NCBI GenBank assembly: GCA_039177555.1
Contig: JBCDFV010000011.1
Span: 1 to 64,000 of the forward strand
Reading direction: 5' to 3'
Origin: JANQGH01 sp039177555
GTDB lineage: Bacteria; Pseudomonadota; Alphaproteobacteria; DSM-16000; Inquilinaceae
Length of the DNA stretch: 64,000 nucleotides
The notes under the pieces are model-generated. The model had not been told where the DNA came from. It was given only the letters and a program-made list of their open reading frames with translations, and did no database searches. This document shows, in pieces, positions 9,231 to 18,734 of this stretch (position 1 is its first letter; every line of letters begins with the position of its first letter). Made by a program: the position numbers and the translations under genes.

Positions 9231-11510
9231 ATGAGCACCGATCTCGCCACCGGTGGCCTGACCGCCCGGAAGGACGACAACTTCTGGCGACGATTGCTCG
9301 CCTGGACCGGCGGCCGAAACTTCACCAGCCGACTGGCGCTGATACTGACCGTCGCGGCCCTGGCGGCCGGCATCGCCACCTACTTCGCCCTGACCGAAAG
9401 CCCGCCCTTCGGCCACGATCCAGAAACGGTGTTCGTCTTGCTGAACATCGATCTGGTGATTCTGTTGCTGTTGGGCGCCGTGATCGCCAGGCGTTTGGCG
9501 GCCCTGTTGATCGAACGGCGCCGCGGCCGTGCCGGCTCGCGCCTGCATATCCGCCTGGCCGCCCGGTTCAGCGTCGTGGCCATCATACCGGCGATTGTGG
9601 TCGCGACCTTTTCCGCGCTGTTCTTCCAGTTTGGCGTCCAGGCCTGGTTTTCCGACCGTGTCAGCACGGCGATCAACGAATCGCTGTCGGTCGCCGAAGC
9701 CTATCTGGCGGAACACCAACAGGTGCTGCGCAGCGATGCGCTGGAGATGGCGCGCGAAATCGAAAACCAGGTGCAGGTCTCGCCTCAGACCATTAGCGAC
9801 CCCAACCGGTTCAACCTTTATCTCAACCTGCTGGCCGACGTGCGGAACATTCCCGAAGCGATGGTCATCGAAAGCACGGGGCGGGTGCTGGCACAGACGA
9901 GGCTGGCCTTCACCATCCAGTTCGTCACCCTGCCGGAGGAGTTGCTGAACGCGGCGCGGGACGACGAGGTCCTGCTGCTGGAAGACGAGATCGACGACAG
10001 GGTCCGCGCCGTCGTCAGGCTCGACAACATGGTCGACACCTTTCTCGTGATCGGCCGCTTCGTCGAGTCGCAGGTCATCGGCCATATGGAGCAGACCCAG
10101 GGCGCGGTGGCCGAGTACCAGAACCTGCAGGACCGGTCGGCCAATCTCCAGATCACCTTTACGCTGATCTATCTGGTCGTGGCCCTGTTGCTGCTGATGA
10201 TCTCCGTCTGGATCGGGCTGATGTTCGCCGACTCACTGGTCACGCCGATCGGTTCGCTGATCACGGCGGCCGAACGGGTGCGATCGGGCGACCTGACCGC
10301 AAGGGTGGAACCAAGCGAGGCGCGGGACGAGTTGAACAGCCTGGGCCGCGCCTTCAATCGCATGACCAGCCAGTTGGAAAGCCAACGGCATGAGTTGGTC
10401 GAAGCCAACGCCCAGCTCGACATGCGCCGCCGGTTCACAGAGGCGGTATTGACGGGCGTCAGCGCCGGCGTCTTGGGCCTCGACGCCGACGGCAAGATCA
10501 CCCTGCCGAACCCGTCGGCGCTGAGGCTGCTGGGCCAGCCGGAAAACGACCTGATCGGGCGTCCGCTGAGCGAAGCCGTGCCGGAGATGGCCGAACTGAT
10601 GCGGTCCATCCGTCGGCGCCCGTCGCGCCTGGTGGAATCGCAGGTCAAGATCAACCGTGGCGCGGAGGGGCGTACGCTGCTGGTGCGCATCTCGGCGGAG
10701 CGGGACGGCGGCCGCGTACAGGGCTATGTCGCAACGTTCGATGATGTCACAGAGTTGCTGTCGGCCCAGCGCAAGGCGGCCTGGGCGGATGTTGCCCGCC
10801 GTATCGCGCACGAAATCAAGAACCCGCTGACGCCGATCCAACTGTCGGCGGAGCGGTTGCAGCGTCGCTATCTGAAAGAAATCCAGAGCGACCCTGAGAC
10901 CTTTGTCGAATGCACCGACACCATCGTGCGCCAGGTCGGCGACATCGGCCGGATGGTCGACGAGTTCTCCGCCTTCGCCCGCATGCCCAACCCGGTGATG
11001 CAGGCCGAGGACATGACAAAGCTGGCCGCCGATGCCTTGGCGCTGCAGCGCAACGCCTATCCGACCGTGCGGTTCGAGCTCGACGCGGGCGACGGGGAAC
11101 TGCCCGTGTTGTGCGACGCGCGGCAGATCCAACAGGTTCTCACCAACATCTTGCAAAACGCCCTCGACGCGATCGATGGGCGCGTTGCCCCAACCGATGG
11201 GTCATCCTTGCCGCCGGGCGAAATCAGGCTCGCCTTACGAAGAATTGACGGTGAGATCGCCACAATCGTCGAGGACAACGGCAGAGGTCTGCCATCGTCC
11301 GATCGGGACCGGCTGACGGAGCCCTATGTGACGACACGCGAGAAGGGAACCGGGCTTGGCCTGGCCATTGTGAAGAAGATCATTGAAGATCATGGTGGCC
11401 GGCTGCAACTTGATGATCGCGATGGGGGCGGGACGCGGGTGACTGTCTTTCTGCCGCAATTGTCGCGCGATACCTCTGCATCGGCTGGATCGGACGACCA
11501 AACAAAGTAA
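9231..11510 (+). CDS. ntrY: Membrane sensor kinase NtrY
   Basis: A 759-residue sensor kinase. Several N-terminal transmembrane segments (about 38-58, 72-92, 112-135) precede a periplasmic region and a further helix near 310-330 (LIYLVVALLLLMISVWIGLM). HAMP (LITAAERVRSGDLTARVE) and PAS domains follow, then the kinase core with His527 in RRIAHEIKNPLTP and the ATP site NILQNALDA / GTGLGLAIVKKI. NtrYX systems respond to nitrogen and redox status. It lies 66 bases after ntrC. Confidence 0.96.
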   Translation: MSTDLATGGLTARKDDNFWRRLLAWTGGRNFTSRLALILTVAALAAGIATYFALTESPPFGHDPETVFVLLNIDLVILLLLGAVIARRLAALLIERRRGRAGSRLHIRLAARFSVVAIIPAIVVATFSALFFQFGVQAWFSDRVSTAINESLSVAEAYLAEHQQVLRSDALEMAREIENQVQVSPQTISDPNRFNLYLNLLADVRNIPEAMVIESTGRVLAQTRLAFTIQFVTLPEELLNAARDDEVLLLEDEIDDRVRAVVRLDNMVDTFLVIGRFVESQVIGHMEQTQGAVAEYQNLQDRSANLQITFTLIYLVVALLLLMISVWIGLMFADSLVTPIGSLITAAERVRSGDLTARVEPSEARDELNSLGRAFNRMTSQLESQRHELVEANAQLDMRRRFTEAVLTGVSAGVLGLDADGKITLPNPSALRLLGQPENDLIGRPLSEAVPEMAELMRSIRRRPSRLVESQVKINRGAEGRTLLVRISAERDGGRVQGYVATFDDVTELLSAQRKAAWADVARRIAHEIKNPLTPIQLSAERLQRRYLKEIQSDPETFVECTDTIVRQVGDIGRMVDEFSAFARMPNPVMQAEDMTKLAADALALQRNAYPTVRFELDAGDGELPVLCDARQIQQVLTNILQNALDAIDGRVAPTDGSSLPPGEIRLALRRIDGEIATIVEDNGRGLPSSDRDRLTEPYVTTREKGTGLGLAIVKKIIEDHGGRLQLDDRDGGGTRVTVFLPQLSRDTSASAGSDDQTK

Positions 11511-11525
11511 CCATGACAGGGACCT

Positions 11526-12935
11526 ATGGCGCACGACATATTGGTCGTTGACGACGAAGCGGACATTCGCCTGCTGCTCAGCGGGATCCTGAACGACGAG
11601 GGCTACAAGACACGCCAGGCGGCCAACGCGGACGCGGCGCTGGAGGCTTTCGGCAGCGGCGTGCCCAGCCTCGTGATCCTGGATGTCTGGCTGCAGAACA
11701 GCCGGCTGGACGGGCTTGACCTGCTGGACGAGGTCAAGCGGCAATACCCGTCCGTGCCGGTGGTCATGATCAGCGGGCATGGCAATATCGAGATGGCGGT
11801 GAACGCCATCCGTCGCGGTGCCTACGATTTCATCGAAAAGCCGTTCAAGACCGACCGGTTGCTGTTGCTGGTCGAGCGCGCGATCGAGGCCGCGCATCTG
11901 CGGCGCGAGATCGCCCAGTTGAAACAGCGGGCAGGGGTCGATGCCGAGCTGATCGGCAGCTCGAACGCCATCTCGAACCTGAACCAGCAGATCAGCCGCG
12001 TCGCGCCGACCGGCAGTCGTGTCCTGATCACCGGCCCTGCCGGGGCGGGCAAGGAGGTTCTGGCCCGGCTGCTGCACGCGCGATCCAAGCGCGCGAACGG
12101 CCCGTTCGTGGTGCTGAACTGTGCCGCGCTTCATCCCGACCGGTTGGAGGAGGAGCTGTTCGGGGTCGAGAACGACGACGGCGAGGGGCCGCGCAAGATC
12201 GGCACCCTGGAACAGGCCGATGGCGGCACCTTGCTGCTGGACGAAATCGCCGACATGCCGCTGGCCACGCAAGGCAAGATCGTGCGCGTTTTGCAGGATC
12301 AATCGTTCATTCGCGAAGGCGGGCAGGCGCACATCGAGGTCGACGTGCGGGTGATTGCCTCTTCAAACCGGGACATTCCGTACGAAATCCAAGAGGGTCA
12401 CTTTCGCGAAGATCTTTACTACCGCCTGAACGTCGTGCCGATCCGGGTGCCGGCGCTGGCCGAGCGGACCGATGACATTCCGGCGCTGTGCGAATACTTC
12501 ATGGGACGTTCGGCCGAGATGCAGGGCCTGCCACCGCGCGAAATCGGCGCGGACGCGATGGCCGCCTTGCAGGCCTATGGCTGGCCCGGCAACGTGCGCC
12601 AATTGCGCAACGTCATCGATTGGCTGCTGATCATGGCGGGGGGCGATACCGACAAGCCGCTGCACGCCGACATGCTGCCGCCGGAAATCGGCTCGATCAC
12701 GCCCGCGGTGCTGAAGCTCGACAAGGGGACGGAGCTGATGTCCCTGGCCCTGCGCGACGCGCGCGAGATGTTCGAACGTGAGTATCTGATGTCCCAGCTC
12801 AACCGCTTTAACCGCAACATCAGCCGTACGGCGGAGTTCGTGGGCATGGAGCGGTCCGCCCTTCATCGCAAGCTGAAGAGCCTCGGCGTTCATGTTTCCG
12901 ACCGGGTCGCCAAGGTCGTAACCGATGATCGCTAG
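11526..12935 (+). CDS. ntrX: Response regulator NtrX
   Basis: A 469-residue receiver/AAA+/Fis-HTH regulator paired with NtrY, 15 bases downstream. The receiver has the Asp in LVILDVWLQNSRLDG, and the AAA+ domain has a modified Walker A GPAGAGKEV and Walker B GGTLLLDEIAD. The loop that holds GAFTGA in NtrC is replaced here by GVENDDGEGPRKIGTLEQ, so contact with sigma-54 in the usual way is doubtful; a similar loss has been noted in other alphaproteobacterial NtrX proteins. The C-terminal HTH (TAEFVGMERSALHRKLKSLG) is intact. Confidence 0.95.
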   Translation: MAHDILVVDDEADIRLLLSGILNDEGYKTRQAANADAALEAFGSGVPSLVILDVWLQNSRLDGLDLLDEVKRQYPSVPVVMISGHGNIEMAVNAIRRGAYDFIEKPFKTDRLLLLVERAIEAAHLRREIAQLKQRAGVDAELIGSSNAISNLNQQISRVAPTGSRVLITGPAGAGKEVLARLLHARSKRANGPFVVLNCAALHPDRLEEELFGVENDDGEGPRKIGTLEQADGGTLLLDEIADMPLATQGKIVRVLQDQSFIREGGQAHIEVDVRVIASSNRDIPYEIQEGHFREDLYYRLNVVPIRVPALAERTDDIPALCEYFMGRSAEMQGLPPREIGADAMAALQAYGWPGNVRQLRNVIDWLLIMAGGDTDKPLHADMLPPEIGSITPAVLKLDKGTELMSLALRDAREMFEREYLMSQLNRFNRNISRTAEFVGMERSALHRKLKSLGVHVSDRVAKVVTDDR

Positions 12936-12950
12936 AACCGGGGACTAGGC

Positions 12951-14327
12951 ATGAAGGTGGTCATCTGCGGCGCCGGCCAGGTGGGGGCGAACATCGCCAC
13001 CTATCTGGCCACCGAAAGCAATGACGTCACCGTCATCGATCAGTCGCCGCTGCTGATCCAGAAGATGTCCGACACGCTGGACGTGAAAGCGCTGGTTGGC
13101 CATGCCTCGACGCCGCCGGTGCTGGAGCGGGCAGGGGCGTCGGACGCCGATATGCTGATCGCCGTCACCCAGTCCGACGAGGTGAACATGGTGGCCTGCC
13201 AGGTCGCCCATTCGCTGTTCAACGTACCGACCAAAATCGCCCGGGTACGCAACCAGGCCTATCTGGACAATGTCTGGGCCGACATGTTCAGCCGCGAAAA
13301 CATGCCGATCGACGTCATCATCTCGCCGGAGATGGAGGTCGCGTACGCCGTGGCGCGCAGGCTGCAGGTGCCGGGCGCGTTTGACATGATTCCGCTGGCC
13401 GACGGCAAGGTCCGGCTGATCGGCGTCATCTGCGGCGAGGATTGCCCGATCATCCACACGCCGCTGCGGCAACTGACCAGCCTGTTCCCCGACCTGCAGA
13501 TCGAGATCCTGGCGATCGTGCGCGACGAAAAACCGATCGTGCCCGACAGCGACGATCAAATGTTTGCCGGCGACGAGGTCTATTTCGTGGTCGCCGCCGA
13601 TCACGTGGCCCGTGCCATGGCGGCGTTTGGGCACGAAGAGCCCGAGGCGCGGCGCATCATCATCGTCGGCGGCGGCAATATCGGGCTCAGCCTGGCCGAG
13701 GAAATCGAGGCCCATCACCCAGGCGTCACCGTGCGCATTATCGAGCACAATGTCGACCGCGCCGCAGCCATTGCCGGACGCCTGAACCGGACGACGGTCC
13801 TGCAAGGGGATGCGCTGGACCCCGAGATCCTGGAAGAGGCCGGTGTCGGCCTGGCGGAGATCATCGTCACGGTCACCAACGACGATGAGGCCAACATCCT
13901 GTCCTCGCTGTTGGCCAAGCGCTATGGCTGTCAGCGGGCCGTGACGCTGATCAACAAGAACACCTATGGGCCGTTGATCAGAACCTTGGGCATCGACGCT
14001 GTCGTCAGCCCGCGCGCCATCACCGCCTCGACCATCCTTCAGCATGTGCGCATGGGGCGCATCAAGTCCGTCCATTCCCTGCGCGACGGGTTCGCCGAGG
14101 TGATCGAGGCCGAGGCCTTGGAAACGTCGCCGCTGGTCGGCAAGCCGATCCGGGACGTCAGGCTGCCGCCGGAGGTGATCGTCGGCGCAATCGTGCGCGA
14201 GGACGAGGTCATCATCGCCCGGCCCAGCAGTGTGGTCCAGCCGCACGACCGGGTGATCCTGCTTGCTGGTGCCAAATCGGTGCGCAAGATCGAGAAGATG
14301 TTTGCCGTTCGGCTGGAGTTCTTTTAG
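12951..14327 (+). CDS. trkA: Trk potassium uptake regulatory subunit TrkA
   Basis: A 458-residue peripheral protein with duplicated RCK-type NAD-binding and C-terminal (TrkA-C) domains. The first Rossmann motif is ICGAGQVGANIATYLA at the very N-terminus, and the second is IIVGGGNIGLSLAEEIE near residue 235. It gates TrkH/TrkG K+ channels in response to bound nucleotides. Its place directly after ntrX is conserved in Rhodospirillales and relatives, so it is probably co-transcribed with the two-component genes. Confidence 0.96.
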   Translation: MKVVICGAGQVGANIATYLATESNDVTVIDQSPLLIQKMSDTLDVKALVGHASTPPVLERAGASDADMLIAVTQSDEVNMVACQVAHSLFNVPTKIARVRNQAYLDNVWADMFSRENMPIDVIISPEMEVAYAVARRLQVPGAFDMIPLADGKVRLIGVICGEDCPIIHTPLRQLTSLFPDLQIEILAIVRDEKPIVPDSDDQMFAGDEVYFVVAADHVARAMAAFGHEEPEARRIIIVGGGNIGLSLAEEIEAHHPGVTVRIIEHNVDRAAAIAGRLNRTTVLQGDALDPEILEEAGVGLAEIIVTVTNDDEANILSSLLAKRYGCQRAVTLINKNTYGPLIRTLGIDAVVSPRAITASTILQHVRMGRIKSVHSLRDGFAEVIEAEALETSPLVGKPIRDVRLPPEVIVGAIVREDEVIIARPSSVVQPHDRVILLAGAKSVRKIEKMFAVRLEFF

Positions 14328-14389
14328 AGCCTGTCCCCAGCCACCGTCGCAACCGCGACGCCAATCCCGAGACCCGGAGAGCATGCGCA

Positions 14390-15274
14390 ATGCCCCGCTA
14401 CGCCTATGTAAACGGCCAGTATCTGCCGCACCGCGACGCGATGGTGCATGTCGAGGATCGCGGCTTTCAATTCGCCGATGGCGTCTATGAGGTCGTGACC
14501 GTGCAGGACGGCCGCCTGGTCGACGAAGAGGGCCATCTGAACCGGCTGAACCGATCCCTTAGCGAGCTGCAGATGGCCTCGCCGTTGGCGTCGCGCGTGG
14601 CCCTGGAACTGGTCATGCGCACGCTGATCAGGCGCAACGGCGTGGTCAATGGCATCATCTATCTGCAGGTGACGCGCGGCGTCGCACCCCGTGACTTTCG
14701 CTATCCGAGCCGGACCAAACCGACCCTGGTCATGACCACGCGGCACATGGACCTCAATCCGGTCGCGCGGCTGGAACGCGGCGTAGCCGTGATCACGATC
14801 CCAGATATTCGATGGAAACGCCGTGACATCAAGTCAGTCGCACTTCTTCCTCAGGCAATGGGTAAGCAAATGGCTGCCGAGGCCGGTGCCTTTGAAGGCT
14901 GGATGGTCGACGATGACGGCACGATCACCGAGGGCTGTTCGTCCAATGCCTGGATCGTGACTAGCGACGATGTGCTGGTGACCCGAGAGCCGACGACCAG
15001 AATCCTGAACGGCATCACGCGCCAGTCGGTTCTGCGTCTTGCCGCGGACGAGGGCATCGGGTTCGAGGAACGGCCTTTTTCGGTTGCCGAGGCCTATGCG
15101 GCCAAGGAGGCCTTTCTGACCAGCGCGACGACCTATGTCACGCCGGTCACCCGCATCGACGCCGAAACGATCGGCGACGGCCTGCCTGGGCGGCTGGCGC
15201 GGCGCCTGCATCAAGCCTATTGGGATTACGCCACCGGCGATCACGTGGAATTGCAAGCGGCAAAAGGACCCTAG
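14390..15274 (+). CDS. D-amino-acid transaminase-type class IV aminotransferase
   Basis: A 294-residue PLP enzyme of fold type IV. The start YAYVNGQYLPHRDAMVHVED, the RGFQFADGVYEVV motif, the PLP-binding lysine in RRDIKSVALLPQAM and the phosphate-binding TEGCSSNAWIV are all typical. D-alanine transaminases and branched-chain enzymes share this fold. The HVEDRGFQFADGVYE pattern and gene order (trkA-dat-hfq) favour the D-amino acid type, which supplies D-Ala/D-Glu and oxoacids. Confidence 0.88.
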   Translation: MPRYAYVNGQYLPHRDAMVHVEDRGFQFADGVYEVVTVQDGRLVDEEGHLNRLNRSLSELQMASPLASRVALELVMRTLIRRNGVVNGIIYLQVTRGVAPRDFRYPSRTKPTLVMTTRHMDLNPVARLERGVAVITIPDIRWKRRDIKSVALLPQAMGKQMAAEAGAFEGWMVDDDGTITEGCSSNAWIVTSDDVLVTREPTTRILNGITRQSVLRLAADEGIGFEERPFSVAEAYAAKEAFLTSATTYVTPVTRIDAETIGDGLPGRLARRLHQAYWDYATGDHVELQAAKGP

Positions 15275-15414
15275 CCGCTGGCCAAGTCGGGTGCGCTGCA
15301 CCATATAGCTGGGCGACGGCTGCCAGCACCACCATCAAGAACGCCCACCAGCTGGAACATCGATCGGCGCCTCCGGTCGGTGCGGGTTCCAAAAAAATGA
15401 AAAGGCACAACCGA

Positions 15415-15657
15415 ATGTCTGAAAAGTCACAAAGCGTGCAGGATGTGTTTTTGAACAACATCCGCAAAAACAAGATGCCGGTGACCATTTTCTTAGTGAA
15501 TGGCGTCAAACTTCAAGGCATCGTGACCTGGTTCGACAACTTCTCCGTCCTGTTGCGGCGGGATGCCCACAGCCAGTTGGTCTACAAGCACGCGATTTCC
15601 ACGATCATGCCCGCACAACCCATCCAACTCTACGAAGCCGGCAAGGAAGACGCTTGA
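15415..15657 (+). CDS. hfq: RNA chaperone Hfq
   Basis: An 80-residue Sm-like protein that forms hexameric rings and pairs small RNAs with mRNAs. Sm1 is seen in VQDVFLNNIRKNKMPVTIFL with VNGVKLQGIVTWFDNFSVLL, and Sm2 in YKHAISTIMPAQ, which holds the YKHA proximal-face motif. The chosen ATG at 15415 has AAAGG upstream; another in-frame ATG 18 bases earlier would only add MKRHNR. The hfq stop overlaps the hflX start. Confidence 0.97.
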   Translation: MSEKSQSVQDVFLNNIRKNKMPVTIFLVNGVKLQGIVTWFDNFSVLLRRDAHSQLVYKHAISTIMPAQPIQLYEAGKEDA

Positions 15658-17000
15658 GCGAGGTCAACGGCCAGCCTGACCACGAAAGCGGGTCCGCGCC
15701 GGCCAGCGCACGCGCGGTCGCTATTCACCCGGTCCTGACGGCAGCGCCGTCCGGACGCCGGTCGGCCGAGGCGCGCCTTGACGAAGCCGTCGGTTTGGCC
15801 TTGGCCATTGACCTGGAGGTGGTGGCCAGCCGGCTTGTCAGGGTAAGCCGGATGCAGCCCGCCACCCTGATCGGCGGTGGTGCGATTGAGCAGTTGAAGG
15901 ACGAGATCGAGGCGTCGTCGGCCGAGTTGCTGGTCGTCGATGCCGCGTTGACGCCGGTTCAGCAGCGCAATCTGGAACGCCGCTGCCATTGCAAGGTGAT
16001 CGATCGGACCGGCCTGATCCTGGAGATCTTCGGCCGTCGCGCGCGCACCAAGGAAGGCCAGCTTCAGGTTGAGCTCGCCCACCTCAGCTATCAGCGGTCG
16101 CGCCTGGTGCGGTCCTGGACCCACCTGGAACGCCAGCGCGGCGGGGCCGGTTTTATGGGCGGCCCCGGCGAAAGCCAGATCGAGTTGGACCGGCGCCTGA
16201 TTGACGAGCGCATCGTTCGGCTGAAGCAGGATCTGGAGGCTGTGCGCCGGACCCGGTCGCTGCATCGTGGCGCCCGGGCACGTGTGCCTTATCCGGTGGT
16301 CGCGCTGGTCGGTTACACCAACGCCGGTAAATCCACCCTGTTCAATCGGCTGACCCAGGCCGACGTGCGGGCGCAAGACCTGCTGTTCGCGACGCTCGAC
16401 CCGACCATGCGATCGCTGGACCTGCCGGGCGGTACCAAGGCGATCCTGTCCGACACGGTTGGCTTCATCTCCGACCTGCCGACGGCGCTGGTCGCCGCGT
16501 TCCGGGCGACCTTGGAAGAGGTTCAGTCCGCTGACCTGATCCTGCATGTCCGAGACGTTGCCCATCCGGACAGCGAGGCCCAGCGGGATGACGTGAACGC
16601 CGTGCTGGCCGAACTGGGCATCGAGGCCGACCGGGATCGCCGGGTGGTCGAGGTGTTGAACAAGATCGATCTGCTGTCGGCTGAAGACGCGGCGGACATC
16701 CAGGTCGCTTCGGCCGGGCGAAACGGCGCCAAGACGGCGCCAATCGGCGTTTCGGCATTGACCGGCGAGGGTTGTGACGCCCTGCTGACGACGATCGAAA
16801 CCGCGCTGACGGCCAACCGGCAAACGGTCGAGGTTGCGCTCTCGTTTGCCGATGGTAAGACGATGGCGTGGCTGCATCGACATGGCACGGTGACGGGCCA
16901 GACCGATGACGGCGAAGAGACGCGCGTCACCGTAGCGTTGGACCCCGCCGATATCGCGCGTTTGGAACGGATGATCGACCGTCCGGTGGTGCCGGCATGA
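15654..17000 (+). CDS. hflX: Ribosome-associated GTPase HflX
   Basis: A 448-residue GTPase that splits stalled ribosomes. It has an N-terminal HflX domain with the glycine-rich ERQRGGAGFMGGPGESQIE, then the G domain: G1 ALVGYTNAGKST, G3 DTVGFISDLP and G4 NKID. The apparent start is TTG at 15654, overlapping the hfq stop (TTGA), so translation is coupled. The hfq-hflX pairing is widely conserved in proteobacteria. Confidence 0.95.
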   Translation: MSEVNGQPDHESGSAPASARAVAIHPVLTAAPSGRRSAEARLDEAVGLALAIDLEVVASRLVRVSRMQPATLIGGGAIEQLKDEIEASSAELLVVDAALTPVQQRNLERRCHCKVIDRTGLILEIFGRRARTKEGQLQVELAHLSYQRSRLVRSWTHLERQRGGAGFMGGPGESQIELDRRLIDERIVRLKQDLEAVRRTRSLHRGARARVPYPVVALVGYTNAGKSTLFNRLTQADVRAQDLLFATLDPTMRSLDLPGGTKAILSDTVGFISDLPTALVAAFRATLEEVQSADLILHVRDVAHPDSEAQRDDVNAVLAELGIEADRDRRVVEVLNKIDLLSAEDAADIQVASAGRNGAKTAPIGVSALTGEGCDALLTTIETALTANRQTVEVALSFADGKTMAWLHRHGTVTGQTDDGEETRVTVALDPADIARLERMIDRPVVPA

Positions 17001-17818
17001 CCGATTTGATCGACAAGGTCTCCCAAGAAATCGTCACCGTCTGCGGCGAGGAGATGCTGCCCCGGTTCCGGTCGCTGGATCCGTCCGAGGTCGGCTCAAA
17101 ACACGGTGGCGACGTTGTCACGATCGTCGACACGATCTGCGAAAACCGGCTGACGGCGGCGCTGACGCAGCTTTTGCCGGGTTCCGTCACCGTGGGCGAG
17201 GAGGCGGTGGCCGCCGACCCGTCGGTCCTCGACAGGCTCGATAAGGACGGTGACGTCTGGCTGATCGACCCGCTGGACGGGACCAAGAACTTTGCCGAAC
17301 ACGTGCCGGACTTTGCCAGCATGGTCGCATTGCTACGCGATGGCGAGGTGATCGGCGGTTGGATTTATCTGCCGGTTTCAAACAGGCTGGCCGCCGCCGA
17401 GCGCGGTTCCGGCGTCCTCGTCGATGGCGAGGCACCGGTCTGGCCGCCCGAAAAACCGCTTAGCGAAATGGTCGGCCGGTTCAACATGCCGAAGGGCAGT
17501 GCCCGCCACCGTCGGCTGATGCCCGTTCAGCAGGCGATACGCGGCCGGACGTCGGTCGGTTGTGCCGGATCTGCCTATGTCGATCTGACGAGCGGCGCGA
17601 TTGATTTCGTCATGATGAACAAGCTGCACCCCTGGGATCACGCGCCTGGCAGCCTGATGGTCGAAGAGGCCGGCGGCGTGGCGCGCTTGGCATCCGGCCG
17701 GCGCTACACGGTGGCGGAGCGGCAGGGGCCGATGATCGCGACCCATGGCGAAGAGCAATGGCAGACGATCGTCGACCTTTTGAGCAGCGCCGATCAGCCG
17801 AGCCCGATGGAGACTTAG
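16997..17818 (+). CDS. Inositol-monophosphatase-family phosphatase (possible HisN)
   Basis: A 273-residue Mg2+-dependent sugar phosphatase. Metal ligands lie in VGEEAVAA and WLIDPLDGTKNFAEH, and the second signature is KLHPWDHAPGSLMVEEAGG. Members hydrolyse inositol-1-phosphate, fructose-1,6-bisphosphate, PAP or histidinol phosphate. The exact substrate cannot be read from the sequence. The start overlaps the hflX stop by four bases (ATGA), and its end overlaps the convergent mazG by four bases. Confidence 0.88.
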   Translation: MTDLIDKVSQEIVTVCGEEMLPRFRSLDPSEVGSKHGGDVVTIVDTICENRLTAALTQLLPGSVTVGEEAVAADPSVLDRLDKDGDVWLIDPLDGTKNFAEHVPDFASMVALLRDGEVIGGWIYLPVSNRLAAAERGSGVLVDGEAPVWPPEKPLSEMVGRFNMPKGSARHRRLMPVQQAIRGRTSVGCAGSAYVDLTSGAIDFVMMNKLHPWDHAPGSLMVEEAGGVARLASGRRYTVAERQGPMIATHGEEQWQTIVDLLSSADQPSPMET

Positions 17819-18654
17819 GAACGCTCGTCGGCCTTGGTGGCCTGCCAAAGGGCCTCCATCTCGTCCAGCGTTGCCTCGGCAGGGGAATTGCCTGCAGCGG
17901 CCAGCCGATCCTCGACGGATCGAAAGCGCCGTTCGAACTTGGCATTGGCGTGCCTGAGCGCCGCGTCCGGATCGACCTCCAAACGCCGGGCCAGATTGAC
18001 GGTCGCGAACAGCAGGTCGCCGATCTCGTCCTTCAGGCGCTCATTCGCCGCGCCGTCCGCCAGTTCGGCGCGCAGTTCACCGACCTCCTCCTCGATCTTG
18101 TCCAGGATCGGTGCCGGCCGGTCCCAATCGAAGCCGACGCGGGCGGCGCGTTTTTGCAGCTTCAAGGCCCGGGAGAGGGCGGGCAAGCCGGCGATCACGC
18201 CGTCAAGCGCACTTGGGCGGCGGCCTTCCTCTAAAGCCTTTTGATCGCGCTCGGTCGCCTTGTCGGCCTCCCACCGGCCGGTCATGGCCTCCGCCGTGGC
18301 GATTGTTTCATCGCCGAACACGTGCGGGTGGCGGCGCACCATCTTGTCGGCGACGTGCCGGGCGACGTCGCCGAAATCCCACCAGCCGCGCTCGCGCGCC
18401 ATCTGGGCATAGAAGACGACCTGGAACAACAGGTCGCCAAGCTCGTCCTTGATGGCGTCGGGGGTGCCGTTCTCGATCGCGTCCGCGACCTCGTAGGCTT
18501 CCTCGATCGTATGCGGCGCGATGGTCGCGAAATCCTGCTCCAGATCCCACGGGCAGCCGCCCTCGGGATCGCGCAGGCGCGCCATTACGGCCAGCAGGTC
18601 GTTGATCGGGTTGGGATCGGGCTGGGGGGGCAGGGGGGTGTCGTCCATCGGCAA
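17815..18654 (-). CDS. mazG: Nucleoside triphosphate pyrophosphohydrolase MazG
   Basis: A 279-residue house-cleaning enzyme that hydrolyses NTPs to NMPs and PPi. It has the usual two MazG repeats: the first begins at GGCPWDLEQDFATIAPHTIEE and contains KDELGDLLFQVVFYA; the second contains EEEVGELRAELADG and KDEIGDLLFATVNLAR. The E-E-x-x-E and E-x-x-D metal sites are clear in each. It is convergent with the upstream phosphatase gene. Confidence 0.95.
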   Translation of the reverse strand: MPMDDTPLPPQPDPNPINDLLAVMARLRDPEGGCPWDLEQDFATIAPHTIEEAYEVADAIENGTPDAIKDELGDLLFQVVFYAQMARERGWWDFGDVARHVADKMVRRHPHVFGDETIATAEAMTGRWEADKATERDQKALEEGRRPSALDGVIAGLPALSRALKLQKRAARVGFDWDRPAPILDKIEEEVGELRAELADGAANERLKDEIGDLLFATVNLARRLEVDPDAALRHANAKFERRFRSVEDRLAAAGNSPAEATLDEMEALWQATKADERS

Positions 18655-18734
18655 CTCGGTTACTCGGTTCGGCTGCTCTCCATAACCTTAGCAGCAATGA
18701 CCCATAAGGCATGGGCGCCTCGGCTCGAAAAGGC

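Noticed and set aside
12945..14390. A 481-codon minus-strand open frame over trkA
   Set aside because: His/Asp/Gln-rich antisense shadow with no motif; trkA is unambiguous.
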